Shown here one piece after another: positions 32,012-40,859 of a DNA stretch of 64,000 nucleotides. The notes under the pieces were generated by a model. The model did not search any database and had not been told where the DNA came from. It was given only the letters and a program-made list of their open reading frames with translations. The stretch lies in the NCBI GenBank assembly GCA_964436635.1, contig CAYTDM010000005.1, positions 1 through 64,000 of the forward strand, written 5' to 3'. Both the position numbers and the translations under genes were made by a program. The stretch is from DASRQK01 sp964436635 (GTDB taxonomy: Bacteria; Bacteroidota; Bacteroidia; Sphingobacteriales; Sphingobacteriaceae). Every line of letters starts with the position of its first letter. Position 1 is the first letter of the stretch.

Positions 32012-32905
32012 TTACTTTCTAGGGTGAAATTGAATGATTGCAGAACGCAAATATTCTCGGTCTAAATGGGTGTAAATTTCGGTGGTTGAAATGCTCTCAT
32101 GGCCTAACATATCTTGCACAGCACGGAGGTCCGCACCACCCTCCACTAAGTGACTTGCAAACGAATGCCTAAACGTATGGGGACTGATGCTTTTTTTAAT
32201 TCCAGCTTTCGCAACCAAATCTTTAATTATCAAAAACACCATGACTCGGGACAGCGCATTTCCTCGATTATTTAAGAAAACCACGTCCTCTGAAGCTGTT
32301 TGCGTCTTTTGAAATGGTCGCACTTGATCCAAATAGTATCTTAAGGCTTGAATGGCTTGCTTCCCCAAAGGCACTAAGCGTTCTTTGTTCCCTTTTCCGT
32401 TCACTTTTATAAATCCTTCATTGGCATATATATTGGATAGTTTTAACTGGATTAGTTCGCTCACGCGCAAACCACATCCATAAAGCATTTCCAACATAGC
32501 TTTATTTCTGACCCCTTCTTTTGTACTTAAATCAATTTCCGCAAACACCTGTTCTATTTCATGAATGGCGAGCACATCGGGTAACTTCCTTGCTAATTTT
32601 GGAGTTTGTATAAATTCGAATGGGTGAATGGTCCATTTGTACTCCATCCTTAAGAACGAATAGAATGCCTTTAATCCAGAGATCACCCGAGCTTGTGTTT
32701 GCGCAGCGACCCCTAAACCATACAACCAAACCAGAAATTCTTGAATGATGCCTGCATCGATTTGTTCGATCGAATAAGCATGCGATTCGGAAAATTGGCG
32801 TAATTTCTCTACATCTTGAACATAGGCATGAATGGAATGTTCCGCTAAGCCTCGTTCGAAACGCAGATAATATTGGAATTGTTGTATGCAAGTATTCCAG
32901 TCCAT
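32012..32905 (-). CDS. xerD: Tyrosine recombinase XerD
   Basis: 297 residues, typical for XerC/XerD that resolve chromosome dimers at dif. The N-terminal SAM-like core-binding domain (FQYYLRFERGLAEHSIHAYV) precedes the catalytic domain. Catalytic residues are seen as Arg in GCGLRVSELIQL, the HTFRHSFASHL box (HxxR), the His in MLGHESISTTEIYTHLD and the nucleophile Tyr in that same block. XerD rather than XerC is suggested by the QVRPFQKTQTASEDVVFLNNRG insertion style but is not certain. No integrase-like surroundings or attachment sites are seen, so it is a housekeeping recombinase. Confidence 0.9.
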   Translation of the reverse strand: MDWNTCIQQFQYYLRFERGLAEHSIHAYVQDVEKLRQFSESHAYSIEQIDAGIIQEFLVWLYGLGVAAQTQARVISGLKAFYSFLRMEYKWTIHPFEFIQTPKLARKLPDVLAIHEIEQVFAEIDLSTKEGVRNKAMLEMLYGCGLRVSELIQLKLSNIYANEGFIKVNGKGNKERLVPLGKQAIQALRYYLDQVRPFQKTQTASEDVVFLNNRGNALSRVMVFLIIKDLVAKAGIKKSISPHTFRHSFASHLVEGGADLRAVQDMLGHESISTTEIYTHLDREYLRSAIIQFHPRK

Positions 32906-32943
32906 TTATGCACGTTTTAGGTCCGAGGTGAATGTTTTACCCA

Positions 32944-34368
32944 TTAATAATAGGTAATCCGGACCACGTTCGAAATCTTCTTCGCTAAACGAATCACCTG
33001 TTGGGTATATCCAAATTCATTGTCGTACCAAACATATAATACCACGGATTTTCCGTCTTGTGACAAAATAGTGGCTGGCCCATCGACGATACTTGGATGG
33101 CTATTTCCGACTAAATCGGAACTCACTAATTCGTTGGAAACTGAAAATTCAATTTGTTCAGTTAAATTCCCATATAAAGCAGCATTTCTTAAAGATTCGT
33201 TGATTTCTTCTTTCGTCGTTACTTTTTTAAGGCTGAGATTCAAGATGGCTAAGGAAACATTCGGAGTTGGAACTCGAACGGCGTTTCCTGTTAATTTGCC
33301 GGCTAACTGAGGTAACACCTTTTATGTTTATGCTGTTCTTCTGTCCAAAACTCGCCCTCTTCTGTATTTTTTATGGTAATTATCTAATAGGTTCTGATCG
33401 TTTGTGTAGGAGTGAACGGTTTCAATGTGTCCCTTTTCTATCCCAAATTGATCCTCAATGACCTTTAAAACAGGAACGATCGCATTCGTCGTACAAGAGG
33501 CATTTGAATAAATCTTCTCATCGCTTTGATGGTACGGGCCGTCATTGATGCCGGTTACAATGTTTGGAACGTCTCCTTTTGCGGGAGCGGTTAATAAAAC
33601 TTTATCGATTCCTTTCGCTTGTAAATGTTTACTTAATGCTTCACGATCTCTGAATACCCCGGTATTATCAATAAGTAGGGCATCGTGTATGCCGTGGGCC
33701 GTATAGTCAATGTCTTCAGGATTTTTGGCGGCCAAAAGTTTTACCGTTTGTCCATTTATGATTAAGGCTTGATTTTCAAAATCTTCCGTGATGGTTCCCA
33801 TAAATGCCCCATGCACGGAATCATTTCTTAATAATTCGGCACGTTTGATTAGTTCTTCATCGCTATAACTGCGGGTAACAATGGCTCTTAAACGTAACTG
33901 TTCGCCCTTTCCAGTCTGCTCGATTAATAGACGGGTGGCAATCCTTCCGATGCGACCAAACCCAAAAAGCACTACGTCTTTTGGTTTCAAAACCAACCGA
34001 TCCTTTCCAAGATGATTCGCCAATTTTTCTTTCACAAAATCCTGAATCGAAGAGAATGAAGGTCCTTCTTGAATCCACTCTGCAGTCAAACGACCTAAAT
34101 CGATGCGAGAAGGAGCGAGGGAAAGCTGATGGATCGCTTGTGCTAATGCCAAGGTGTCTTTCACGTGAATGGGCAATAAACTCACCGACTGAGCATACTG
34201 ATGGTGCGCTAACACTTCGCTGCTGCTGGTGTTAAATAAAGGTTTGCGAAATAACATCAATTCAACAGAATCGTTTAGCAATAATTTTCCTGCTACATTC
34301 ACTAACTCTGTCGCCAATTTCTCTTGTTCAATCCAATTTGAGAATTCCGAATGATACTTGATAGACAT
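32944..34368 (-). pseudogene. Glyceraldehyde-3-phosphate dehydrogenase, long form, interrupted by two in-frame stops
   Basis: Two open frames in the same phase together make a long-form GAPDH of about 475 codons. The 5' part (34368-33328) has an N-terminal extension of about 125 residues, the NAD-binding GFGRIGRIATRLL, the catalytic Cys in IYSNASCTTNAIVP and the His region VHSYTNDQNLLDNYHKKYRRGR. The 3' part (33318-32944) has KLTGNAVRVPTPNVSLAILNL and the C-terminal VLYVWYDNEFGYTQQVIRLAK. Between them the expected helix (about 18 residues in homologues after RRGR, of the SAALNM-TGAAKA type) is replaced by about 10 codons of unrelated sequence containing TAA-ACA-TAA (33330-33322). Either the gene is decayed or the local consensus sequence is wrong. 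Confidence 0.85.
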
Positions 34369-34404
34369 ACCTGATTGGTTTTAAAATTTGATTTATTTTG
34401 TGAT

Positions 34405-34412
34405 CAAAGGTA
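34405..34412 (-). promoter_or_regulatory. -7 box for the GAPDH gene
   Basis: TACCTTTG on the minus strand, 36 nt upstream of the ATG at 34368. A TTTG at 34440-34437 is 24 nt away, slightly beyond the usual spacing. The box is intact despite the broken reading frame. Confidence 0.45.
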
Positions 34413-34415
34413 GGA

Positions 34416-34458
34416 AAAATAAAGGCCGTTTGCCAGCAAAAAAGCTAACAAACAGCCT
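34416..34458 (-). terminator. Terminator after the DinB-fold gene
   Basis: On the minus strand a 15-bp stem with three G-T pairs (arms 34458-34444 and 34437-34423, loop T6) is followed by TTATTTTT. It lies 40 bp after the stop codon at 34499. Confidence 0.8.
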
Positions 34459-34498
34459 GAAAATCACTAAAATTTGTGCTAAATCGATTTTCTTTACC

Positions 34499-34993
34499 CT
34501 ATTGCTTTTCGTCAGCAGAAGGACCGTAGATTCCTGGTACCGGTAAATCCAATAATCGCAGGTAAAGACTGAGTTGTCCTCTGTGATGGATTAAGTGATT
34601 TTGGATAATAAATCTTGCAGCATTCACTTTATTACTGGAATGAATTACATGTTCCCCAGCAGCAAGTGTCCAGGAAGATTGCCAGTTTTCGTCTGTTAAA
34701 GAGGCGATCACCGCTAAATTACTTTTCAATTTTTCATCTAAGATTTGCATTAGATCAGCGATGGAAGTGCATTTTAGAGGGCGATAATCAGTGTGAAAAT
34801 CAAAACGCTCTTTTTGCAGGGCTAACTCCATCCAATTATGCAATTCGACAACGTGCGCAGCCAGTTCACCCACAGTCATAGACTTTGCATGCGGCCTCCA
34901 ATCTAAATGCTCGTCTTTAAAAGCACTGATGATTCGTTTTGTGTTTCCAGTTTCTACTTTTATTTCGGTAGCAATGATCTCTGAATAGTTCAT
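34499..34993 (-). CDS. DinB-fold metal-binding protein
   Basis: 164 residues, all-helical. The three expected His ligands of the DinB/YfiT four-helix bundle are visible: VGELAAHVVELHNWM with one His in the second helix, and NHLIHHRGQLSLYLRLL with the pair in the last helix. The C-terminus ends in the family-typical PVPGIYGPSADE. These proteins are putative thiol-dependent or metal-dependent enzymes; the reaction here is unknown. A single gene with its own terminator. Confidence 0.88.
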   Translation of the reverse strand: MNYSEIIATEIKVETGNTKRIISAFKDEHLDWRPHAKSMTVGELAAHVVELHNWMELALQKERFDFHTDYRPLKCTSIADLMQILDEKLKSNLAVIASLTDENWQSSWTLAAGEHVIHSSNKVNAARFIIQNHLIHHRGQLSLYLRLLDLPVPGIYGPSADEKQ

Positions 34994-35239
34994 ATAAATG
35001 ATATTAAAAGGTTAAAAATGTTTTATCCTACTTTTCGTAAAAATAAGAAGATTTTCGATATGGTTGGTCAGCTCCGCAAAAGTATTTGATTTACTTCGCG
35101 ATAGAATATGCTTTGCTCAGCAAAAGAAAAAACGCAAAAGAGAAAACCCAAAAGAGAAAAATTGTAAGGAGATTAAACTGGGAGTAGGAGGAACATTAAA
35201 ATCGCATTGGGAAGTGCTGCAAGATCGCTGTTTAAAAAG
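34994..35239. other. Gene-free stretch upstream of the DinB-fold gene
   Basis: About 250 bp, purine-rich on the plus strand (a GCAAAAGAGAAAAC-type tract at about 35120-35160), with no supported gene. It contains a minus-strand TACTTTTG at 35084-35077, a possible -7 box for the DinB-fold gene, without a clear -33 element. Short open frames here lack any family features. Confidence 0.6.
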
Positions 35240-35311
35240 TGTCCCCGAAGGGATTCGAACCCCTATCTTCAGAACCGGAATCTGAAATTCTATCCATTGA
35301 ACTACGGGGAC
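35240..35311 (-). tRNA. tRNA-Arg (anticodon CCG)
   Basis: On the minus strand the gene starts at GTCCCCG (35311-35305), which pairs with CGGGGAC (35247-35241), with discriminator A at 35240. The anticodon arm is TCAGA-TTCCGGT-TCTGA, giving CCG at positions 34-36 and so decoding CGG. The T arm contains GGGTTCGAATCCC. CCA is not encoded; the 3' flank reads CTTTTT, which may serve as terminator. Confidence 0.95.
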
Positions 35312-35334
35312 AAAACCGTATTAAATTTCGTGTG

Positions 35335-35342
35335 CAAATATA
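35335..35342 (-). promoter_or_regulatory. -7 box for the tRNA-Arg gene
   Basis: TATATTTG on the minus strand, 23 nt upstream of the mature 5' end. No clear -33 element at standard spacing. Confidence 0.45.
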
Positions 35343-35455
35343 ATAACTTCAGGTCAGGTATTCCTTTTTCTTATAAAAAATCTTCTAACCAGGTGTTTCT
35401 TTCTATTATTTTTAAAAATTTTTTTAATCAATTATGATTTTTGGTAAGGTTTTTG

Positions 35456-35463
35456 TATATTTG
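35456..35463 (+). promoter_or_regulatory. -7 box for a putative small RNA
   Basis: TATATTTG on the plus strand, pointing into a gene-free region that ends in a strong terminator. A TTTTTGG lies 12-13 nt upstream, closer than the consensus spacing, so the -33 element is unsure. Confidence 0.5.
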
Positions 35464-35467
35464 ATAA

Positions 35468-35549
35468 TTAGGTTTAGGTTGATTGTCTCATTCCTTGAGA
35501 CACTGCAAGCCCGGAAAATCGCCCGATTTTGCCGGGCTTGTTTTGTTTT
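35468..35549 (+). ncRNA. Putative small RNA of about 80 nt
   Basis: The predicted transcript starts near 35468. It has a first hairpin TGTCTCA (35484-35490) / TGAGACA (35496-35502), a 3-nt spacer, a long second hairpin at 35506-35540 and a TTTTGTTTT tail. No open frame with ribosome-binding or protein-family features fits, and the T-rich tail is only on the plus strand, so it is not the terminator of the minus-strand ychF. I do not recognise the RNA family. The 5' end is a prediction from the -7 box. Confidence 0.55.
35506..35549 (+). terminator. Strong terminator ending the putative small RNA
   Basis: Outer stem CAAGCCCGG (35506-35514) / CCGGGCTTG (35532-35540), inner stem AAAATCG / CGATTTT with one bulged G, then TTTTGTTTT. 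Confidence 0.85.
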
Positions 35550-35620
35550 ACCAAAAAACGTAAAGAAATCTCAGCCTGAACCGAAATTTACCATTGACGA
35601 TGATTTAAGATTTGCGACGA

Positions 35621-36721
35621 TTATACATTAAACCTAAAATGCATGATGTCTCCATCCTGGACGATGTAGGTTTTACCTTCTACACCTAATTTGCCCGCTT
35701 CTTTGACAGCAGCTTCAGATCCATATTTAATAAAGTCATCGTACTTAATGACTTCAGCACGAATAAATCCCTTTTCAAAGTCGGTGTGAATCACCCCAGC
35801 AGCTTGCGGCGCTGTGAAACCGTTTTCGATGGTCCATGCACGCACTTCTTGTACCCCTGCAGTAAAGTAGGTAGCCAAGTTTAAAAGTTTATAAGCGGCT
35901 TTAATTAATTTATTGACACCCGACTCTTTTAATCCTAAATCTTCTAAAAATAATTGGCGTTCTTCAAAGGAATCTAATTGCGCGATTTCTGACTCGATTT
36001 GAGCCGAAATAATTAATACTTCTGCATTTTCTTCTTTCACCGCTTCTTTTACTCTCTCTACATAAGCATTCCCTGTGTTGACAGCGCCTTCATCCACATT
36101 ACATACATATAATACAGGCTTGATCGTCAATAAATTTAAATCCTGGATGAATTCGAAATCCTCTGGCTCTAAGTTGGCCGTTCTTGCTGACTTCCCAGCC
36201 TCTAATTGAGATTTTATGATCGTTAGGATGTCAAAGGTGCGTTTTGCCTCTTTATCTCCACCCGTTTTCGCCATCTTCTCTACTTTTTGAATGCGCTTTA
36301 CGACCGAATCAAGATCCTTTAATTGTAATTCCGTATCGATGATTTCCTTGTCACGAACAGGGTCCACTGAACCATCCACGTGAATTACATTTGAGTCATC
36401 AAAACAACGCAATACATGGATAATGGCATCGGTGGTACGAATATTTCCTAAAAATTGATTTCCCAGGCCTTCTCCTTTGCTGGCTCCTTTAACTAAGCCT
36501 GCGATATCGACGATTTCAATGGTATTGGGCAAAATCCGCTGAGGATTTACTAATTCAGCTAATTTCGTTAATCGCTCATCGGGAACGGTTATTACACCGA
36601 TATTTGGTTCGATTGTACAAAATGGAAAATTTGCCGCCTGTGCTTTCGCATTTGATAAACAGTTAAACAAAGTAGACTTACCTACATTTGGTAAACCAAC
36701 AATACCGCATTGAAGTGCCAT
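35621..36721 (-). CDS. ychF: Redox-regulated ATPase YchF (Obg-family)
   Basis: 366 residues, the standard size. The P-loop is GLPNVGKSTLFNCL, switch II DIAGLVKGASKGEGLGNQFL, and the guanine-specificity motif is replaced by NVDE, which explains why YchF prefers ATP. The C-terminal TGS domain holds VRAWTIENGFTAPQAAGVIHTDFEKGF in pieces. It binds ribosomes and affects stress responses. It is divergent from engB. Confidence 0.97.
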   Translation of the reverse strand: MALQCGIVGLPNVGKSTLFNCLSNAKAQAANFPFCTIEPNIGVITVPDERLTKLAELVNPQRILPNTIEIVDIAGLVKGASKGEGLGNQFLGNIRTTDAIIHVLRCFDDSNVIHVDGSVDPVRDKEIIDTELQLKDLDSVVKRIQKVEKMAKTGGDKEAKRTFDILTIIKSQLEAGKSARTANLEPEDFEFIQDLNLLTIKPVLYVCNVDEGAVNTGNAYVERVKEAVKEENAEVLIISAQIESEIAQLDSFEERQLFLEDLGLKESGVNKLIKAAYKLLNLATYFTAGVQEVRAWTIENGFTAPQAAGVIHTDFEKGFIRAEVIKYDDFIKYGSEAAVKEAGKLGVEGKTYIVQDGDIMHFRFNV

Positions 36722-36761
36722 AGATATCCTATTATGAAATTTTTTGCAAAGATATAAATAT

Positions 36762-36769
36762 TATCTTTG
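36762..36769 (+). promoter_or_regulatory. -7 box for engB, predicted leaderless
   Basis: TATCTTTG, then C and two adjacent ATG codons at 36771 and 36774. The second ATG lies exactly four bases after the box. A TTTG at 36743-36746 is 15 nt upstream. Confidence 0.5.
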
Positions 36770-36773
36770 CATG

Positions 36774-37373
36774 ATGATTATAAAAAACGCTGAATTTTTA
36801 TGTAGCAATACGCGGGTAGATAAATTACCTGAAGCCAATAAACCAGAGTATGCATTTATAGGAAGGTCCAATGTGGGGAAGTCTTCTTTAATTAATGCTA
36901 TGACTGGGAGGAAAAATTTGGCCAAAACATCCCAAAAACCGGGTAAAACGCAGTTAATTAATCATTTTTTGATTAACGACACCTGGTATTTAGTGGATTT
37001 GCCGGGATACGGATTTGCGAAAGCGTCAAAATCGAACCGTGAAGAATGGAGTCGATTTATTCGAAAGTACTTAATAGATAGAACGAATTTACAATGTGTA
37101 TTCGTTTTAATAGATAGTCGTTTGGAACCCCAAAAGATTGATATTGAATTCTGTACATGGTTAGGGGAGCAGGGTATTCCTTTTATTTTAGTGTTTACAA
37201 AAGCAGATAAACAGTCGGTTGTAAAATCGGATCAACACATTGCAAAGTTTAAAAAAACCCTTTTAACTTATTTTGAAGAAGTACCGCCGCTTTTTCTAAC
37301 CTCGGCTGAAACGAAGAAGGGCTGCGAAGAATTGTTGATTTTTATTGATGAAATTAATTCAAAATTTGAATGA
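36774..37373 (+). CDS. engB: Ribosome-biogenesis GTP-binding protein EngB (YsxC/YihA)
   Basis: About 199 residues from the second of two adjacent ATG codons (36771 is the alternative). The start was chosen because transcription is predicted to begin there. An upstream TTG at 36744 lies before the promoter box. The GTPase motifs are GRSNVGKSSLINAMTG (G1), the Thr of KPGKTQLINHF (G2), DLPGYGFAKAS (G3), TKADK (G4). It helps late assembly of the 50S subunit. The stop overlaps the next start by 4 nt (ATGA), so engB and the prenyltransferase gene are translationally coupled. Confidence 0.95.
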   Translation: MIIKNAEFLCSNTRVDKLPEANKPEYAFIGRSNVGKSSLINAMTGRKNLAKTSQKPGKTQLINHFLINDTWYLVDLPGYGFAKASKSNREEWSRFIRKYLIDRTNLQCVFVLIDSRLEPQKIDIEFCTWLGEQGIPFILVFTKADKQSVVKSDQHIAKFKKTLLTYFEEVPPLFLTSAETKKGCEELLIFIDEINSKFE

Positions 37374-38224
37374 AAAAATATTTTTCATTAGTACTCTTTG
37401 CGCATAGTGTATTTGCATTGCCTTTTGCAATCATAGGATTTTTTTTAGCTGTTTATACGACTGAACATGCTTTTACATGGGTAAAGCTGTTGTTGATGTT
37501 AGCTTGTATGGTGTTTGCAAGGAACGCTGCCATGGCCTTTAATCGCTACTTGGATCGGGATGTGGATGCGTTAAACCCGCGCACTGCGATGCGGGATGTG
37601 CCAGCAGGTCGAGTCAGTCCACGCCAAGCGTTGCTCTTCACCATCATAAATTGCTTGTTATTTGTGCTGGCGACTTGGTTCATTAACACTATCTGTTTTT
37701 ACTTATCACCGGTAGCGCTGTTTGTGGTTTTGTTTTATTCTTATACAAAGCGATTTACGCCATTGTGCCATTTAGTACTGGGCGTAGGCTTAGGACTGGC
37801 TCCCGTGGGGGCTTACATGGTCGTGACTGGCGAGTTTCATTTGGTGCCAATTTTGTATGGATTAGCAGTGTTGACTTGGGTGAGTGGATTTGATATTATT
37901 TATGCGCTACAAGATGAGGTTTTTGATCGGGCGCACGGGTTAAAATCCATTCCGGTGTTAGTGGGGACGAATCGTGCTTTGAGGATTTCTGAAGCTTTAC
38001 ACGTTTTGTCTGCTATTTTCGTGATTTTACCTGCAGCTTTTTTTGAGTTAGGTAAGATTTATTGGGTGGGCGTAGCGATCTATATTTTTTTACTCATTTA
38101 TCAACATCGATTAGTGAGTCCTACGGATTTAAGCAAGGTGGATCGGGCATTTATGACGACAAACGGGGTAGCATCGGTGGTCTTTGCATGTTTCTTTTTG
38201 TTATCCATCTGGTTTCCATTTTAA
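37370..38224 (+). CDS. UbiA-family prenyltransferase
   Basis: 284 residues, a multi-pass membrane protein with about 8-9 helices. The two Asp-rich motifs are NRYLDRDVDALNPRTAMRDV and YALQDEVFDRAHGLKSIP, which bind the prenyl diphosphate through magnesium. It belongs to the UbiA group called putative 4-hydroxybenzoate polyprenyltransferase. In organisms making menaquinone by the futalosine route such an enzyme (MqnP) attaches the side chain, which is a plausible role since a UbiD-like gene and a long-chain prenyl synthase are also in the window. The pathway assignment is inference. Confidence 0.9.
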   Translation: MKKYFSLVLFAHSVFALPFAIIGFFLAVYTTEHAFTWVKLLLMLACMVFARNAAMAFNRYLDRDVDALNPRTAMRDVPAGRVSPRQALLFTIINCLLFVLATWFINTICFYLSPVALFVVLFYSYTKRFTPLCHLVLGVGLGLAPVGAYMVVTGEFHLVPILYGLAVLTWVSGFDIIYALQDEVFDRAHGLKSIPVLVGTNRALRISEALHVLSAIFVILPAAFFELGKIYWVGVAIYIFLLIYQHRLVSPTDLSKVDRAFMTTNGVASVVFACFFLLSIWFPF

Positions 38225-38456
38225 ACATCCCTTGTTAAACGACTTTCGAAAGTTTTAGCACGAATAAGATTAACAGGGTCAAGTGTTAATTACATTGTGT
38301 GAAAAATAATTTTGGAATAATTTAGGCCAAATTCCTTTGTAATCAATAGGTTTTAGCTGGTTTTTATTTAAAGTGAATGGATTAAAAACCGTGGAGTAGT
38401 TGTCTTTCCCTGAATAAATCCCTTTCTTTGCAAAAATCAAAATCATTTTGAACCCA

Positions 38457-40796
38457 ATGGCAAAAAATTTATTGATAGTTGAGTCACCCGCTAAAGCCAA
38501 AACCATCGAAGGATATTTGGGAAAAGATTTTCTTGTAAAATCTAGTTATGGCCATATTCGAGATTTAGTTAAAACGGATGATGCGATCGATATAAATAAT
38601 AATTTCGAACAGAAATACGAAGTGCCATCGGATAAGAAGGCAGTGGTGAGTGAGCTGAAGAAACTCGCTAAAGAAGCGGAAACAGTTTGGCTCGCATCCG
38701 ACGAGGACCGGGAAGGGGAAGCGATCTCTTGGCACTTGTTTGAGACCTTAGGATTAAAAGAAGAGCAAACGAAACGAATTGTTTTTCATGAAATTACCAA
38801 GCCAGCCATCTTAAAAGCAATCGCTTCACCACGAAAAATCGATAATAATTTAGTGTATGCACAGCAAGCGCGCCGTGTTTTAGATCGATTGGTGGGTTTT
38901 GAACTTTCACCGGTGTTGTGGCGGAAAGTGAAACCATCTTTGTCGGCTGGTCGTGTACAATCTGTAGCTGTGCGCTTAATCGTAGAACGTGAACGTGAGA
39001 TCATTCACTTTGATTCAGAAGCATCCTTTAAAATTACCGCGATATTTAATACAGGTAAAGCGAAAGAAGTACTAAAAGCTGAATTACCTCAACGATTTTC
39101 CAGCATTGAAGAAGCAAAAGCGTTTATTCAAGATTGTAAGGACGCTAATTTTGCTGTGGAAAGTTTGGAAACAAAGCCAGCTAAAAGAAATCCATCAGCT
39201 CCATTTACAACGTCTACTTTGCAACAAGAAGCCAGTAGAAAACTTGGTTTCTCTGTAGCAAGAACGATGACCATTGCGCAGCGCTTATACGAATCCGGTA
39301 AAATTACCTATATGCGTACCGACTCTGTGAATTTGAGTCAAACCGCGTTGGATGCTGCTGAAGCTGAAATTAAAAGTGCTTACGGAGAAAGCTATTATAA
39401 TAGAAGACAATATAAAACCAAGTCTGCAGGGGCTCAAGAAGCACACGAGGCCATTCGCCCAACTTATTTTGATCAACATACGATCGTAGGTGATGCAGCA
39501 GATAAACGCTTGTACGAATTAATTTGGAAACGAGCGATCGCTTCGCAAATGAGTGAGGCCGTCTTTGAAAAGACGGTAGCTAAAATCCATATATCAACTC
39601 GTAAAGAACCCATGGTTGCCAGTGGAGAAGTGCTAAAATTTGATGGTTTCTTAAAAGTTTATTTTGAATCGACAGATGAAGACCATGACGCACATGTGGA
39701 TGATCAAGATCAAAATGGATTGTTGCCACCTTTACATCAAGGTCAAGCCTTACAATTAGATACCATGTCGGGTGTGGAACGTTTTTCAAGGCCGCCAGCG
39801 CGCTATACAGAAGCGAGTTTAGTGAAAAAATTAGAAGAGTTAGGCATTGGGCGACCATCCACCTATGCGCCTACCATTTCAACGATTCAAAATAGAGGCT
39901 ATGTGGTTAAGGAAGATCGTGAAGGAAAAGAGCGAGGTTATCGGGTTTTGGAATTAACGCAAGGGGCATTTCAAGAATTTAGTAAAACAGAAATTGCAGG
40001 ATCAGAAAAATCAAAATTATTCCCAACGGATATCGGAATGGTTGTGAATGATTTCCTTGTCGAGCATTTTAAAGGCATTGTAGATTTTAACTTTACTGCA
40101 AAAGTGGAGAAGGAATTCGATGAGATTGCGCAAGGATATAAGGATTGGACCACCATGTTGAGAAATTTCTATGGGCCATTTCATGAGGAAGTAGAAAATA
40201 CCATGTTGCACGCTGACCGGGCAAATAATGAACGGATCTTAGGCGTGGACCCTGTTACTGGGAAAAATGTTAGTGTGCGAATCGGTCGATTTGGGCCATT
40301 GGTGCAGATAGGAAGTGCAGATGATGAGGATAAACCGCGATTTGCGAGTTTGCGTCCAGGCCAAATGATTGAAACCATTACCTTCGAGGAAGCCATGGAA
40401 TTATTTAAGCTTCCGAAGAAAATAGGTGCATTTGAAGAGAAAGAAATGACGGTAGCAATCGGCCGATTCGGCCCGTATATTCGTCATAATAGTGCGTTTT
40501 ATTCTTTGCCTAAAGGTATGGATCCGCATGATGTAACGGAGGAAGATGCTATTCAAATCATCAAAGATAAAAGACAAAAAGACATCGATAAAATTGTTAA
40601 GGTTTTTGATGAAAATCCAGATGCTCAGATAGAAAATGGACGTTGGGGGCCTTTTATTCGTTTTGGTAAACAAAACATTAAGATCCCGAAAGGAACAGAT
40701 CCTTTGACTATTACTTATGATCAAGTACTCGAGTGGGCAGCTGCGGATGAAAAGAAAAGCAAACCGAAAGCGAGAGCTACACGTGCTAAAAAATAA
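38457..40796 (+). CDS. topA: DNA topoisomerase I
   Basis: 779 residues from the ATG at 38457; an in-frame TTG at 38448 is an alternative. The N-terminal Toprim domain reads NLLIVESPAKAKTIEGYLG, with acidic residues in LASDEDREGEAISWHL. The active-site Tyr is in SGKITYMRTDSVNLS. The C-terminus has repeats built on GRFGPLVQIG, GRFGPYIRHN and GRWGPFIRFG, without the zinc-binding Cys clusters of E. coli TopA, and ends in a Lys/Ala-rich tail. It relaxes negative supercoils. The 232 bp upstream (38225-38456) hold no gene; only a short palindrome ACTTTCGAAAGT at 38242-38253 stands out. Confidence 0.97.
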   Translation: MAKNLLIVESPAKAKTIEGYLGKDFLVKSSYGHIRDLVKTDDAIDINNNFEQKYEVPSDKKAVVSELKKLAKEAETVWLASDEDREGEAISWHLFETLGLKEEQTKRIVFHEITKPAILKAIASPRKIDNNLVYAQQARRVLDRLVGFELSPVLWRKVKPSLSAGRVQSVAVRLIVEREREIIHFDSEASFKITAIFNTGKAKEVLKAELPQRFSSIEEAKAFIQDCKDANFAVESLETKPAKRNPSAPFTTSTLQQEASRKLGFSVARTMTIAQRLYESGKITYMRTDSVNLSQTALDAAEAEIKSAYGESYYNRRQYKTKSAGAQEAHEAIRPTYFDQHTIVGDAADKRLYELIWKRAIASQMSEAVFEKTVAKIHISTRKEPMVASGEVLKFDGFLKVYFESTDEDHDAHVDDQDQNGLLPPLHQGQALQLDTMSGVERFSRPPARYTEASLVKKLEELGIGRPSTYAPTISTIQNRGYVVKEDREGKERGYRVLELTQGAFQEFSKTEIAGSEKSKLFPTDIGMVVNDFLVEHFKGIVDFNFTAKVEKEFDEIAQGYKDWTTMLRNFYGPFHEEVENTMLHADRANNERILGVDPVTGKNVSVRIGRFGPLVQIGSADDEDKPRFASLRPGQMIETITFEEAMELFKLPKKIGAFEEKEMTVAIGRFGPYIRHNSAFYSLPKGMDPHDVTEEDAIQIIKDKRQKDIDKIVKVFDENPDAQIENGRWGPFIRFGKQNIKIPKGTDPLTITYDQVLEWAAADEKKSKPKARATRAKK

Positions 40797-40859
40797 TAAT
40801 TAGGTTAGTTAAATAATATTTACGGAATTTCTTAAAAACTGTTAGGTCAGTGAGGTAAT

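Noticed and set aside
32012..32905. XerD as integrase of a mobile element
   Set aside because: No attachment-site repeats or cargo genes around it; tRNA-Arg lies 2.3 kb away but has no duplicated 3' end in the window.
35064..35631. Plus-strand open frames at 35064-35285, 35207-35437 and 35434-35631
   Set aside because: They run over the tRNA gene, AT-rich spacer and the terminator hairpin; no start signals or protein features.
38242..38253. Palindrome ACTTTCGAAAGT as operator or terminator
   Set aside because: Only 12 bp, with no loop and no T run; too weak to support a function.
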